Below are positions 33,665-42,422 of a DNA stretch of 64,000 nucleotides, piece after piece. Position numbers and translations under genes: made by a program. How positions within the stretch are numbered: the first letter of the stretch is position 1; each line of letters starts with the position of its first letter. Source of the DNA: CAVXTF01 sp963701375 (GTDB taxonomy: Bacteria > Actinomycetota > Acidimicrobiia > Acidimicrobiales > CAVXTF01); assembly GCA_963701375.1 (NCBI GenBank), contig CAVOZT010000005.1, positions 310,001 through 374,000 of the forward strand, in the 5' to 3' direction. The notes under the pieces were generated by a model that was not told the DNA's origin, ran no database searches, and saw only the letters and a list, made by a program, of their open reading frames with translations.

Positions 33665-34402
33665 ATGGCTGACATGAACAACAAAGCGGGCGACGGTGAG
33701 GACGCTCTCGTCATCGCAAGTGTCCACATGGCAGTTCGCGATCGCATCAGAAGGGACATGCTTCGCGGAACGCTCAGCGCCGGCGAACGCCTTCAGCAGT
33801 CCGAGCTGGCTCGGCGCTATGGAGTGAGCGTGACCCCGGTTCGCGAAGCGCTACGGGACCTGGCCGGCGAGGGTCTCGTGGACTTCAACCCGTTCTCGGG
33901 CGCCACGGTGCACCAGCCGACCGTGCAGGAATTGGAGCAGATCTACGAAATTCGAAGCACCCTGCTTCCGTTGGCAGTACGTGACGGGATCGCCAACATG
34001 ACTCCAGCGGTCCTGGGTGAGGCCGAGGAACTGGCGAAGATGATGGAGACCGAAGCGACGCCAGAATCGTGGGTCGAGTACAACCGCCAGTTCCATCACG
34101 TGTTGGACGACGCCACGCGTAACGTTCATCTGGCGAACATCTTGCGTCGTCTAGCGGATGTATCGACCCTCTACGTCAACCTGTCTGTCGAGCTGGACCA
34201 GCGGCGCCACGAGGCGAATCAAGAGCACCGCGCGATCCTGGAGGCGTATCGCCGAGGAGAGGTGGAAGGCGCGACGGACCAGATCGTTGCGCACATTGCC
34301 CACACACTCAGGGCTACCCGTTCGATTGTGGCCGCGCTGCCGACGCCGACGGAAGACGGTCGAAAATCCCGTCGGCCTCGAAGCGGCCGGTCCGAAACGT
34401 AG
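33665..34402 (+). CDS. GntR-family (FadR/VanR-type) regulator
   Basis: 245 residues. The N-terminal winged helix has 'VRDRIRRDMLRGTLSAGERL', 'ELARRYGVSVTPVREALRDL' and 'AGEGLVDFNPFSGATVHQP', the textbook GntR signature. The C-terminal all-helical FCD-type domain ('EQIYEIRSTLLPLAVR', 'NRQFHHVLDDAT', 'ANQEHRAILEAYRRGEVEGA') carries the metal/ligand His residues. FadR-group regulators usually repress catabolic operons until an organic-acid intermediate binds. It lies nine bases after the FAH gene and ahead of the importer genes, so it probably controls the divergent region at 32628-32812. Confidence 0.9.
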   Translation: MADMNNKAGDGEDALVIASVHMAVRDRIRRDMLRGTLSAGERLQQSELARRYGVSVTPVREALRDLAGEGLVDFNPFSGATVHQPTVQELEQIYEIRSTLLPLAVRDGIANMTPAVLGEAEELAKMMETEATPESWVEYNRQFHHVLDDATRNVHLANILRRLADVSTLYVNLSVELDQRRHEANQEHRAILEAYRRGEVEGATDQIVAHIAHTLRATRSIVAALPTPTEDGRKSRRPRSGRSET

Positions 34403-34449
34403 AGGTTGCATCCATTAATGGTTCCTGCTCGCATACCCGGGAGAGTGAC

Positions 34450-35772
34450 ATGACAGTTCGTTCGAGCGTTCGGCTAAGGAACAGGATCGGCTCGCGGAGC
34501 TCGGCTCTGCGGATCACCGTCCTTTTCGCACTGTGCATCAGCATGGCGGCCTGTAGCAGTAGTGGTAAGTCGTCGTCAGGCACGGGGGGTGGGACGGTAT
34601 CGATCGGCGTGTTCCAGAGCTTCACGGGGCCAGACGCTGCATATGGTCCGGAGGCGGCGGCCGGGTGCATCCCTGCGGTCGACCTGATCAACGCCAACGG
34701 GGGCATTCTCGGCCACCAGGCGAGTTGTCCGACGTTCGACGACAAGGGGGACCCGGCGGACGCCGTGCCTATAGCGGAGAGGATGCTCTCGGCCACCTCG
34801 AACCTGATAGGCGTACTGGGAGTCGGTGTCACGGCCGGCGCCGTTCTTCCCATAACGGAGCCGGCTCACATGCCGGTGTTCACCTCCGACGGCGAGAAGC
34901 GTTACGACAATCAAACCAACGCCTACTTCTGGCGAATGCTTCCGGCTGACGACGTGCTCGGCGCCGCCATGACGATCGCCGCACAAAGGGCCGGGTACAC
35001 CCGAGCGGCTGCGGTGTTCACGAACGACATCAGCTCTCAGGGGGCGTTGCCCGGGCTGGTAAGCGGTTTTCCAAAGATCGGCGGGAAACTGGTTGACACA
35101 GAGCTCCTACCTGCCGACCAGCCGTCATACCGGAGCGATGTCGAGCGACTCATCGCCGCCAATCCTCAGGTGATCATCACGGAGCTCGACCCGCAGACCG
35201 CGGCGACATTCCTGTCGGAATATTTCCAGCTCACCAGCCACGTACTTCCGATCATCTCTGACACCGTCGCTCTCGAACCGCAGTGGATCCAGGCGGTGTC
35301 GGGTGCAATCGGCAAGTCGAGGCTGCAAAGTTCCACGACGCTTGTTGCCTCCTATGCACCTCTCACTACGCCGGCCTACGAAACGTTCACGAAGGCCTTG
35401 CTGGCAGCACACGGAGTACCCAATCCGAGTCAGTGGAACACCGACCTGTTCACGGCTTCGTCTTACGATGGTGCAAACATATTTGCGTTGGCTGCCATCG
35501 AGGCGAACTCCCTCAATCCTCAAGTCATCAACTCGTACATACCGAAGATCGCGGGAGGAGAGCCGGGCGCTGTCACGGTTGGAACTTTCGCTGCCGGCGT
35601 GGCTGCACTTCGAGCCGGAAAGCATGTGTATTACGTGGGAGCTTGCGGAGCGACCGTGTTCGATCAATTCCACAACTCGACGGGTGAGTTCGCACTGGAG
35701 AAGTACCAGGGCTCCAGCACGGCCGTCACGGGAGTGATCACGGCCGCAGATCTGGCGCATTTCACCGGGTAA
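34450..35772 (+). CDS. Liv-type ABC importer substrate-binding lipoprotein
   Basis: 440 residues. A lipoprotein signal ('RITVLFALCISMAACSSSG') is followed by a type I periplasmic-binding fold of the branched-chain-amino-acid group: 'VSIGVFQSFTGPDAAYGPEA', 'AVDLINANGGILGHQ', 'FDDKGDPADAVPIAERMLS', 'LGVGVTAGAVLPITEPAHMP' and 'YDGANIFALAAIEAN'. It captures a small organic ligand outside the membrane and delivers it to the permeases encoded next. Such binders take amino acids, amides, ureas and aromatic acids. Stop and next start share a base (TAATG). Confidence 0.9.
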   Translation: MTVRSSVRLRNRIGSRSSALRITVLFALCISMAACSSSGKSSSGTGGGTVSIGVFQSFTGPDAAYGPEAAAGCIPAVDLINANGGILGHQASCPTFDDKGDPADAVPIAERMLSATSNLIGVLGVGVTAGAVLPITEPAHMPVFTSDGEKRYDNQTNAYFWRMLPADDVLGAAMTIAAQRAGYTRAAAVFTNDISSQGALPGLVSGFPKIGGKLVDTELLPADQPSYRSDVERLIAANPQVIITELDPQTAATFLSEYFQLTSHVLPIISDTVALEPQWIQAVSGAIGKSRLQSSTTLVASYAPLTTPAYETFTKALLAAHGVPNPSQWNTDLFTASSYDGANIFALAAIEANSLNPQVINSYIPKIAGGEPGAVTVGTFAAGVAALRAGKHVYYVGACGATVFDQFHNSTGEFALEKYQGSSTAVTGVITAADLAHFTG

Positions 35773-36656
35773 TGAACCTGCTTTTGGAGGCGATCGGCTT
35801 CGGGTTGGTTTCGGCCGCGATACTGGCCCTGGGCGCCGTCGGGTTTACGGTCCAGTTCGGCGTGACCAACGTCTTCAACCTCGCCTACGGCGACCTGATG
35901 ACAGGCGGCGCCTTCGTCGCGTACTTCGTCGCGCAGCACCACTTCAGCATCTGGGTCGGCATGGTCGTGGCTGCTGTGGCAATCGGTGTCGCATCCGTCC
36001 TGCTGAATCGCGCGATCTACGCCCCGTTGCTCCGACGGGGCACGGGTTTGTTCGCGATGGTGATCGTCACCCTCTCGATGAGCTTGATCATTCAGAACTC
36101 GTTGCTCGCTTGGCTCGGTTCCGGTGTCTTCTCGTATCCGATCATGGGCGGCGGGACTTACCACTTTGCGGGCATGGTGTTCACGGCGACGGAGCTGTGG
36201 CTGATCGTCATCGCGGTCGGTGCGATGCTCGGGTTCCACGGGCTTCTTCGGTTCACCAAGCTCGGCCGCGCCATGCGGGCCTTGGCGGCCGACAAGACAC
36301 TGGCCCGCAGCTCCGGCGTACCGGTCAATCGCATCACTGACTTCGCATGGTTCCTGTCCGGCGCTCTGTGCGGCGTCGCGGGCGTGGCCCTGGTGATGAA
36401 CATCTCGACGTTGACGGTGACCACCGGAAGCGGGTTCCTCGTCGTGATGATCGCCGCGGCAGCACTGGGAGGGGTAGGCCAGCCGTACGGCGCGATGCTC
36501 GGGGCCGTCGTGGTAGGCGTGGCGGGCAGCGTTGCGGCCGCGTACCTGAACCCCGTCTACGAGCAGCTGTCCGCGTTCGTGTTGCTGGCCGTAGTGCTGC
36601 TCATCAGACCGACGGGGATCATAAGAACGATGGCCGTTGACCGGGCAGTGGCGTAG
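35772..36656 (+). CDS. Liv-type ABC importer permease (LivH-like)
   Basis: 294 residues, about eight membrane helices. 'GFGLVSAAILALGAVGFTVQ' opens the protein and 'GVTNVFNLAYGDLMTGGAFVAY' is the LivH signature. The coupling-helix region reads 'HGLLRFTKLGRAMRALAADKTLARSSGVPVNR' when joined, typical of the EAA loop that contacts the ATPases. 'GVGQPYGAMLGAVVVGV' lies near the end. It forms the membrane channel with the next gene's product. No break is seen. Confidence 0.9.
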   Translation: MNLLLEAIGFGLVSAAILALGAVGFTVQFGVTNVFNLAYGDLMTGGAFVAYFVAQHHFSIWVGMVVAAVAIGVASVLLNRAIYAPLLRRGTGLFAMVIVTLSMSLIIQNSLLAWLGSGVFSYPIMGGGTYHFAGMVFTATELWLIVIAVGAMLGFHGLLRFTKLGRAMRALAADKTLARSSGVPVNRITDFAWFLSGALCGVAGVALVMNISTLTVTTGSGFLVVMIAAAALGGVGQPYGAMLGAVVVGVAGSVAAAYLNPVYEQLSAFVLLAVVLLIRPTGIIRTMAVDRAVA

Positions 36657-36677
36657 TTATGTACGGGGGCGCCGCAG

Positions 36678-37655
36678 GTGAGTAACGCGACCGACCTCTA
36701 CATCACGACCCTGCTCGTCTACCTGTTGATCGACGTCATGGCCGGTTGGGGTCTGAACCTGCAATTCGGCACGGCAGGCCTGATGAATTTCGGGTTCATC
36801 GTCTATCAGGCGGCGGGCGCGTACACGGTCGCGTTGTTGAGCCTCGGCCCGTCCTCGTCGAGCGGTTTCCAGCAATATTTCGCAGGAACGCACCTACCGT
36901 TCCCGTTGCCGCTCGTCGGGGCGGCGGTTGTGGGCGTGGTGCTGTCTCTGGTCGTGGGCCTCATCGGACTCAGGCGCTTGCGTAGCGACTATCAGGCGGT
37001 CGTCATGCTCGTCGTGTCGCTCATTGCCACAGACATAGCCACGGCACAGATCGGTCTCGTCAACGGTCCCGCCGGGCTGGCCCTCATTCCGCAACCCTTC
37101 GGTGGGCTCGGTCTTTCACACGACGCCTATAACTGGCTATTCGTGGGGATTTGCGCCGTCGCCTGTGTCGGCGTGTACGTATTGGTCCGAGGAGTCGAAG
37201 AGAGCCCGTTCGGCCGGGCGCTCCGGGCGTTGCGGGACAACGAGTCCGCCGCCCGGGCCATCGGCGAAGACGTCGATCGGCTCAGGTTGCAGGCTTTCGC
37301 GATCGGCGGCGGGATAGCCGGCCTGAGCGGTGGACTGTTCGCCGAGTTCTTGACCTCGTGGGCCCCGGCAAGCTGGACCTACGCGGAAACCTTCGTGTTC
37401 TTCACCGCGATCATCGTGGGAGGTACTGCCAGCCGGCGCGGCGTCTTCTTGGGGTCGTTGCTCATACCGGTGGCGCTGCAGGAGGCCGTGACTTATCTCC
37501 CACAGATCGGCCACGTGGGTCTGATCGAGGCCCTGCAGTGGGTGGTCGTGGGGGCGGTGACCATACTCTTCGTGTGGTTCCGTCCTCAGGGACTGCTACC
37601 CGAGAAGCGACGCGAGTACGCGCGGCGTACACCCGAGCAAAGCGACACACAGTGA
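36678..37655 (+). CDS. Liv-type ABC importer permease (LivM-like)
   Basis: 325 residues with about nine hydrophobic helices. 'GWGLNLQFGTAGLMNFGFIV' is the LivM-type 'G..GQ.S.G.A.F..' counterpart, and 'SPFGRALRALRDNESAARAIGEDVDRLRL' carries the EAA-like coupling helix. 'FFTAIIVGGTASRRGVFLGSL' and a final 'VTILFVWFRPQGLLPEKR' complete the family pattern. GTG start. It is the second half of the heterodimeric permease with the preceding gene; the spacing of 21 bases supports one operon. Confidence 0.9.
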   Translation: MSNATDLYITTLLVYLLIDVMAGWGLNLQFGTAGLMNFGFIVYQAAGAYTVALLSLGPSSSSGFQQYFAGTHLPFPLPLVGAAVVGVVLSLVVGLIGLRRLRSDYQAVVMLVVSLIATDIATAQIGLVNGPAGLALIPQPFGGLGLSHDAYNWLFVGICAVACVGVYVLVRGVEESPFGRALRALRDNESAARAIGEDVDRLRLQAFAIGGGIAGLSGGLFAEFLTSWAPASWTYAETFVFFTAIIVGGTASRRGVFLGSLLIPVALQEAVTYLPQIGHVGLIEALQWVVVGAVTILFVWFRPQGLLPEKRREYARRTPEQSDTQ

Positions 37656-37693
37656 AACAGATCCTCGCGACGACGCGAAGAGGCGAGTAACCG

Positions 37694-38453
37694 GTGCGCT
37701 CCATGCTGTCAGTATCCGGGCTGGGCAAGAGCTATTCGGGCGTCCGCGCGGTGGACGACGTGAGCTTCGACGTCCGACCTGGAGAGGCCCTCGGCCTGAT
37801 CGGTCCCAACGGCGCAGGGAAGTCGACCGTCGTGGGCATGATCAGCGGCGCGATCCGCCCTTCTCGCGGGCGCATCCAGCTGGCCGACCGGCGGATCGAC
37901 GGCCGGCGTTCTTTTGAGATCGCCCGCCTCGGGTTGATCCGCACATTCCAGCTGTCGAGCGAGTTCACGCGTCTGACGGTGCTCGAGAACCTGTTGGTCG
38001 CGGCTCACGTGGTGGAGGCGGGTTCGCTCGGGCGCGCGCTGTTCAGACGACGGCTCTGGCGCACACAAGAAGCGGACGACGTGGCGCGCGGCTCGCGGCC
38101 TCCTGGAGCGGGTCGGCCTCGATCGCATGGAATCGGTGAACGCCGGCCAACTGAGCGGCGGGCAGCGCCGCTTGCTCGAGATCATGCGGGCTCTCATGTG
38201 CAACCCCAAGGTCCTGGTATTGGACGAGCCGATGGCTGGAGTGAACCGCGGCATGGCCCTCGCGGTCGAGTCCTACCTCCAAGAGCTCCGAGACGAGGGG
38301 CTTACCATGATCCTCGTAGAACACGAACTAGGGGTCGTAGAGCGACTTTGCCCCCGGATCATCGCCATGGCGCAAGGCCGCGTGGTGGCAGAAGGCTCGA
38401 TGACTGAAATTCGTGCAAATCGTGAGCTCGTCGAGGCGTACCTTGCCGGTTAG
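37694..38453 (+). CDS. Liv-type ABC importer ATPase (LivG-like), frameshifted
   Basis: About 253 residues after repair. Walker A is 'LIGPNGAGKST', Q-loop 'GLIRTFQLSSEF'. The frame breaks near 38095 in a GCGCGCGG run, and the next frame continues 'RGLLERVGLDRMESVNAGQ' into signature 'LSGGQRRLLEI', Walker B 'KVLVLDEPMAGV' and switch His 'MILVEHELGVV'. All ATP-binding elements are present if one base is restored, so a sequencing indel is likelier than loss. It energises uptake together with the next ATPase. Start is GTG 37694 or ATG 37703. Confidence 0.85.
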
Positions 38454-39210
38454 GTCGGGCCAATCGCGGCCGGAGCCGGTGCTCGTGACCCACGGGCTGG
38501 CGGCCGGGTACGCACGCGTCCCTGTCATCAGCGACATGAACGTGTCCGTCGGTGCCGGTGAAGTGGTGGCCGTGATCGGGGCGAACGGATCGGGAAAGAG
38601 CACCCTGGTCAAGGCCATTGCCGGCGTGATCGAGGTGCTCGAAGGCAAAGTTGAGATGTCCGGTAAGGACTGCACCGGGGCCAAGAGTGAACGTCTCACC
38701 AAGCTCGGGATGGGTTACGTCCCCCAGCTCAACGACGTGTTCGCCCCTCTCACGGTGGAGGAGAACCTGATGATCGGCGGATACCTTCTTGCGCGCCGCG
38801 AGCTGCGACAACGGATCGACGAAACGTTCGAGGCGTTCCCGACTTTGCGCAGCGCCGGTCGCAGACGGGCGGCCAACTTGAGCGGCGGGGAGCGCAAGTT
38901 GCTCGCTGTCGCGAAGACGTTGATGCTGAATCCGAGTCTGCTCGTATTGGACGAGCCGACGGCGAACCTCTCACCCAAGCTCGCTCGCAGTCTGCTTCGG
39001 GACCACGTTCGGCAGCTGGCCGACCAGGGACGATCGATCCTCCTCGTCGAGCAGCGCGCGAGCGAAGCATTGGCTATCTCAGACTGGACCTACGTGCTGG
39101 GCGCCGGAAAGGTGAGGCTGTCGATGGGAGCAGCCGACTTTGTCGCCCGAGAGGACGCCGGCGAGTGGTTGCTCGGTTCTTGGTCCAAAGAGAGCACGGA
39201 AATCGCCTGA
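38443..39210 (+). CDS. Liv-type ABC importer ATPase (LivF-like)
   Basis: About 255 residues. Walker A 'VIGANGSGKST', Q-loop 'MGYVPQLNDVFAPLTVEENL' (the LivF-type 'VP....F..LTV.ENL'), signature 'LSGGERKLLAV', Walker B 'SLLVLDEPTANLSP' and H-loop replaced by Gln in 'LLVEQRASEAL', which is usual for LivF. The TTG at 38443 overlaps the LivG stop and follows GAGGCG; a GTG at 38413 in the same frame is an alternative. It completes a five-component importer encoded from 34450 to 39210. Confidence 0.9.
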   Translation: MPVRSGQSRPEPVLVTHGLAAGYARVPVISDMNVSVGAGEVVAVIGANGSGKSTLVKAIAGVIEVLEGKVEMSGKDCTGAKSERLTKLGMGYVPQLNDVFAPLTVEENLMIGGYLLARRELRQRIDETFEAFPTLRSAGRRRAANLSGGERKLLAVAKTLMLNPSLLVLDEPTANLSPKLARSLLRDHVRQLADQGRSILLVEQRASEALAISDWTYVLGAGKVRLSMGAADFVAREDAGEWLLGSWSKESTEIA

Positions 39211-39223
39211 AAGGATGGCTGCA

Positions 39224-40768
39224 ATGACTGTGCCGCTGAGTGAATTCCTCCACGCGTTATCTGGACCTCTACCCGCAGAAGCAGGCACCGTCGTGGAACG
39301 CTGGCGCCCCGGCGAACAGCTGATGCTGATCGCCGGGGATCTGAGATCGGCTGCCGGTGGGAAGACGTTCGAGAACCTCAATCCGGCGACTGAGGTGGTT
39401 ATGGGTGTCGCTCCGGACGGCGACGAATCCGACATGGACCAAGCAATAGCCGCGGCGCGACGTGCCTTCGACGAGACCTCCTGGGCCGGCGTCCCGACGT
39501 TCCGGGCTCATTGCCTCGGCCAGTTGCGCGACGGGCTGACGGACGCCGCCGACGAAATGCGAGCGACCATCGTCTCCGAGCTTGGCGCTCCCGTATTGAC
39601 TACTTACGGGCTGCAGGTCAGCGAGCCCATCGAGAAGATGCAGCTCTTCGTCGACCTTGCCGGCGCCTACCCGGTCGAGACGCTTCTGCCCGACGTCGAA
39701 GCCCTGGGCGAGCGCACCGAACGAAGAATCAGGCGAGAGCCGTTCGGTGTGGTGGCGGCCGTCACTCCGTGGAACTACCCGCTCGAGCTGATCATCGCGA
39801 AGGTCTGTGCCGCGCTCGCGGCCGGCAACACCGTCGTGCTGAAACCGTCCCCGGAAACTCCTTGGACGGCGACGGTGTTCGCCAGGATAGTGGCCGAGAA
39901 AACCGACATGCCGCCGGGGGTACTCAACATCGTCACCGCAAAGAGCCCCGAAACCAGCATCCAACTGGTAACGGATCCTCGCGTCGACATGGTCTCCTTC
40001 ACGGGTTCCACGCAGACCGGCAAGGCCGTGATGAGTGCCGCCTCAGCCACGATAAAGAAGACCGTTCTCGAGTTGGGAGGCAAATCGGCGGCAATCGTCC
40101 TAGACGACGCGTCGTTCGACGACGTCGTGCCGATGGCGGCCAGCGCGGCGCTCCTGAATACGGGACAAGGCTGCATCAACTCCACACGCCTGCTCGTGCC
40201 CTTCTCGAAGATGGAAGAGGCCGCGAAGTTGGCACGACTCACATACGAGGGCCTCACCTTCGGCGATCCTTCCGATCCCGAGACTCTGCTTGGCCCCGTA
40301 ATCAGTAAGCAGCAGCAGGATCGAATCCTCCACTACATCGAGGTCGGACGCGACGAAGGTGCCAGCCTCGTGGCCGGTGGGAATCGCGGGACGGTGAACG
40401 GCAAGGGCTTCTTCGTCGAGCCAACCGTCTTCGTGGACGTGCAGCCCGAGGCGACGATCGCTCAAGAGGAGATCTTCGGGCCGGTCCTTGCATTGATCGG
40501 GTATGAGGACGACGACGACGCAGTGCGAATCGCGAACTCAACCGCCTACGGTCTGGCGGGCATGGTTTTCAGTGCGTCTCGGGAACGCGCGCTCAACGTT
40601 GCTCGACGCGTGCGCACAGGAATGATCGGAGTCAACGGCGCCTCGTTCATCCACGCCGACACACCGTTCGGGGGATACGGCCAGAGCGGACTGGGGCGCG
40701 AATGGGGACAGGGAGGCGTCGAGGAGTTCCTGGAGATCAAGACCCTATGTGCGCCGGCGGAGAAGTGA
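39224..40768 (+). CDS. NAD(P)-dependent aldehyde dehydrogenase
   Basis: About 514 residues, full length. Seen: 'FGVVAAVTPWNYPLELIIAKV' (cofactor entry, catalytic Asn), 'VVLKPSPETPWTA', 'VSFTGSTQTGKAVM' (nicotinamide loop), catalytic Glu in 'VLELGGKSA', nucleophile Cys in 'NTGQGCINSTRLLV', and 'EEIFGPVLALIGYEDDDDAV'. It oxidises an aldehyde to an acid. In meta-cleavage pathways this type converts the ring-opened semialdehyde (HpaE-like role), which fits the dioxygenase nearby, though an aldehyde from the alcohol dehydrogenase at 43 kb is an equal candidate. The ATG at 39224 is preferred because AAAGG is well placed before it. Confidence 0.9.
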   Translation: MTVPLSEFLHALSGPLPAEAGTVVERWRPGEQLMLIAGDLRSAAGGKTFENLNPATEVVMGVAPDGDESDMDQAIAAARRAFDETSWAGVPTFRAHCLGQLRDGLTDAADEMRATIVSELGAPVLTTYGLQVSEPIEKMQLFVDLAGAYPVETLLPDVEALGERTERRIRREPFGVVAAVTPWNYPLELIIAKVCAALAAGNTVVLKPSPETPWTATVFARIVAEKTDMPPGVLNIVTAKSPETSIQLVTDPRVDMVSFTGSTQTGKAVMSAASATIKKTVLELGGKSAAIVLDDASFDDVVPMAASAALLNTGQGCINSTRLLVPFSKMEEAAKLARLTYEGLTFGDPSDPETLLGPVISKQQQDRILHYIEVGRDEGASLVAGGNRGTVNGKGFFVEPTVFVDVQPEATIAQEEIFGPVLALIGYEDDDDAVRIANSTAYGLAGMVFSASRERALNVARRVRTGMIGVNGASFIHADTPFGGYGQSGLGREWGQGGVEEFLEIKTLCAPAEK

Positions 40769-40773
40769 GACCC

Positions 40774-40977
40774 GTGCATGATGAAGCGCTCATTCGTTCG
40801 CTTGGCGCGCTCGCGGGACTGAAGCTCGACCGGCCGGACGAGCTGGTCGAGGTTCGCGAGCTGTTCGAGCTCGTCATGTCACACCGAGAGTCACTGGACT
40901 CGTTGGGCCTCGACGGAACACGCCCGAGTTACGTGTTCTGCTTTCACCACACCGCTCGGGAGGCTCTCGACAAGTGA
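40774..40977 (+). CDS. Small AtzG/GatC-like amidase partner
   Basis: A 67-residue protein beginning at GTG six bases after the aldehyde dehydrogenase stop and overlapping the amidase start by four bases (GTGA). It has 'LIRSLGALAGLKL' followed by two predicted helices 'ELVEVRELFELVMSHRESLD' and a C-terminal 'LDGTRPSYVFCF'. Length, helical make-up, the terminal 'P.yvF' tail and position just before an amidase resemble AtzG (DUF4089), the GatC-like subunit that stabilises the amidase AtzE. I infer it binds the next gene's product. Sequence similarity by eye is modest. Confidence 0.55.
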   Translation: MHDEALIRSLGALAGLKLDRPDELVEVRELFELVMSHRESLDSLGLDGTRPSYVFCFHHTAREALDK

Positions 40978-42392
40978 GCGAGGCAACAACCGAGGTTCAC
41001 CGCGTTTCGGCGCTTGAGGCCGGGCGCCGGATCCTACGAGGTGAGACGAGCTCTCTCGCTCTGGTCCAAGCAACTCTCGAGCGGATCGCGTCTGTAGATC
41101 AAAGCGTCTGCGCTTTCACTGACGTGTTCGGGGGCCAGGCTCTCGAGGACGCAGAACGAGCGGACGCCGAGATACGCAGCGGGACGATCCGCAGTCCACT
41201 TCACGGCGTCCCGATCGCCATCAAAGACGTGCTCGATATCGCCGGCCGCCCGACCAAGTGCGGTTCTTGGGCACGGTACGACCATGTCGCGGAGCGGGAC
41301 TCCACGGTGGTTGCCCGGTTGCGCGATGCCGGTCTGGTCCTGGTCGGAAAGACGGCAACGCACGAGTTCGCCTACGGCAATATCTCGTATCCCACGAAGA
41401 ATCCGTTCGATCTCGCTCGGATTCCCGGTGGATCGAGCGGCGGGTCAGCTGCCGCCGTCGCGGCGAGAGAATGTGCGTTGACGATCGGTTCGGACACTGC
41501 GGCATCCGTGCGTGCGCCCGCGGCGCTCACCGGTGTCAGCGGACTCAGACCGACACAGGGTCGGGTCAGCACATTCGGGGTCTGGCCGGTCGCCTGGTCG
41601 ATCGACACGATCGGGCCGATCGGGCGCTCCGTGGCGGACATAGCAGCAACGCTCCAGGTGATCGCCGGATACGACCCAGAGGACCCCGGAACTTCCGACG
41701 TTCCGGTCCCGGACTTCAGCGCCTTGCTCGGAGAGTCTGTGGCCGGAATGCGGTTCGGAGTCCCGGCCGAGTTCTTCTTCGACCAACTGCAGCCAGGAGT
41801 GAGGTCGGCTTTCGAGGCGGCCGCTGACACCCTCACGAGTCTTGGGATGGAGAGGGTCGACATTCATCTGCCGACCGTTGACGCCGCACCGTGGGCGTTC
41901 ATGTTCATATGTCTGCCAGAGGCCTCGTCCGCACACGAGACCCTGTTCTCCGAACGTGGTGAGCTCTACGGTGCCGACGTCCGGAAGCTTGTTCAGACCG
42001 GGCAACTCCTCCTCGCTAAGGATTACATCAGGGCGCAACGGGCGCGGCTGAAGATCTATCGGGACTTCCGAGAGGCGCTCGACCAGTGCGACGTAATTGC
42101 CGTTCCGACCGCTCCCGCTATTGCGTCTGTCAGAAAGTCTCCGCTCGAGGCACCGGTCTTCATAGAAGGAATATTCGAGCCGGATTTCTGGGCGTTCATC
42201 AGGTTGACGATCCCGATGAGCATCGCCGGCATCCCGGCCATGAGCATTCCGTGTGGATTCGATGCCGGACTTCCCATCGGACTTCAGATAGGTGCCCGAC
42301 CATTTCACGAGGCGACACTGTTCCGCGTTGCCGCCGCGTTCCAGGCAGCGACCAGTTGGCACGAGCGGGAGCCGGATCTCGAACGAAGATGA
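40974..42392 (+). CDS. Amidase-signature family hydrolase (1)
   Basis: 472 residues. The Ser-cisSer-Lys triad can be placed: Lys in 'HGVPIAIKDVLDIAG', cis-Ser in 'IPGGSSGGSAAAVAA' and nucleophile Ser in 'TIGSDTAASVRAPAAL'. The usual DTGGS oxyanion segment reads DTAAS here (Ala-Ala at 41499-41504), which is unusual. It cleaves carboxamides, biurets or similar compounds in the cytoplasm. Overlap with the AtzG-like gene suggests a heteromeric enzyme of the AtzE type. Being in the importer operon, it may act on the imported compound and release ammonia or an amine. Confidence 0.85.
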   Translation: MSEATTEVHRVSALEAGRRILRGETSSLALVQATLERIASVDQSVCAFTDVFGGQALEDAERADAEIRSGTIRSPLHGVPIAIKDVLDIAGRPTKCGSWARYDHVAERDSTVVARLRDAGLVLVGKTATHEFAYGNISYPTKNPFDLARIPGGSSGGSAAAVAARECALTIGSDTAASVRAPAALTGVSGLRPTQGRVSTFGVWPVAWSIDTIGPIGRSVADIAATLQVIAGYDPEDPGTSDVPVPDFSALLGESVAGMRFGVPAEFFFDQLQPGVRSAFEAAADTLTSLGMERVDIHLPTVDAAPWAFMFICLPEASSAHETLFSERGELYGADVRKLVQTGQLLLAKDYIRAQRARLKIYRDFREALDQCDVIAVPTAPAIASVRKSPLEAPVFIEGIFEPDFWAFIRLTIPMSIAGIPAMSIPCGFDAGLPIGLQIGARPFHEATLFRVAAAFQAATSWHEREPDLERR

Positions 42393-42422
42393 CCCCGCGA
42401 CTGATGAGGTAGAGGACGTTAC

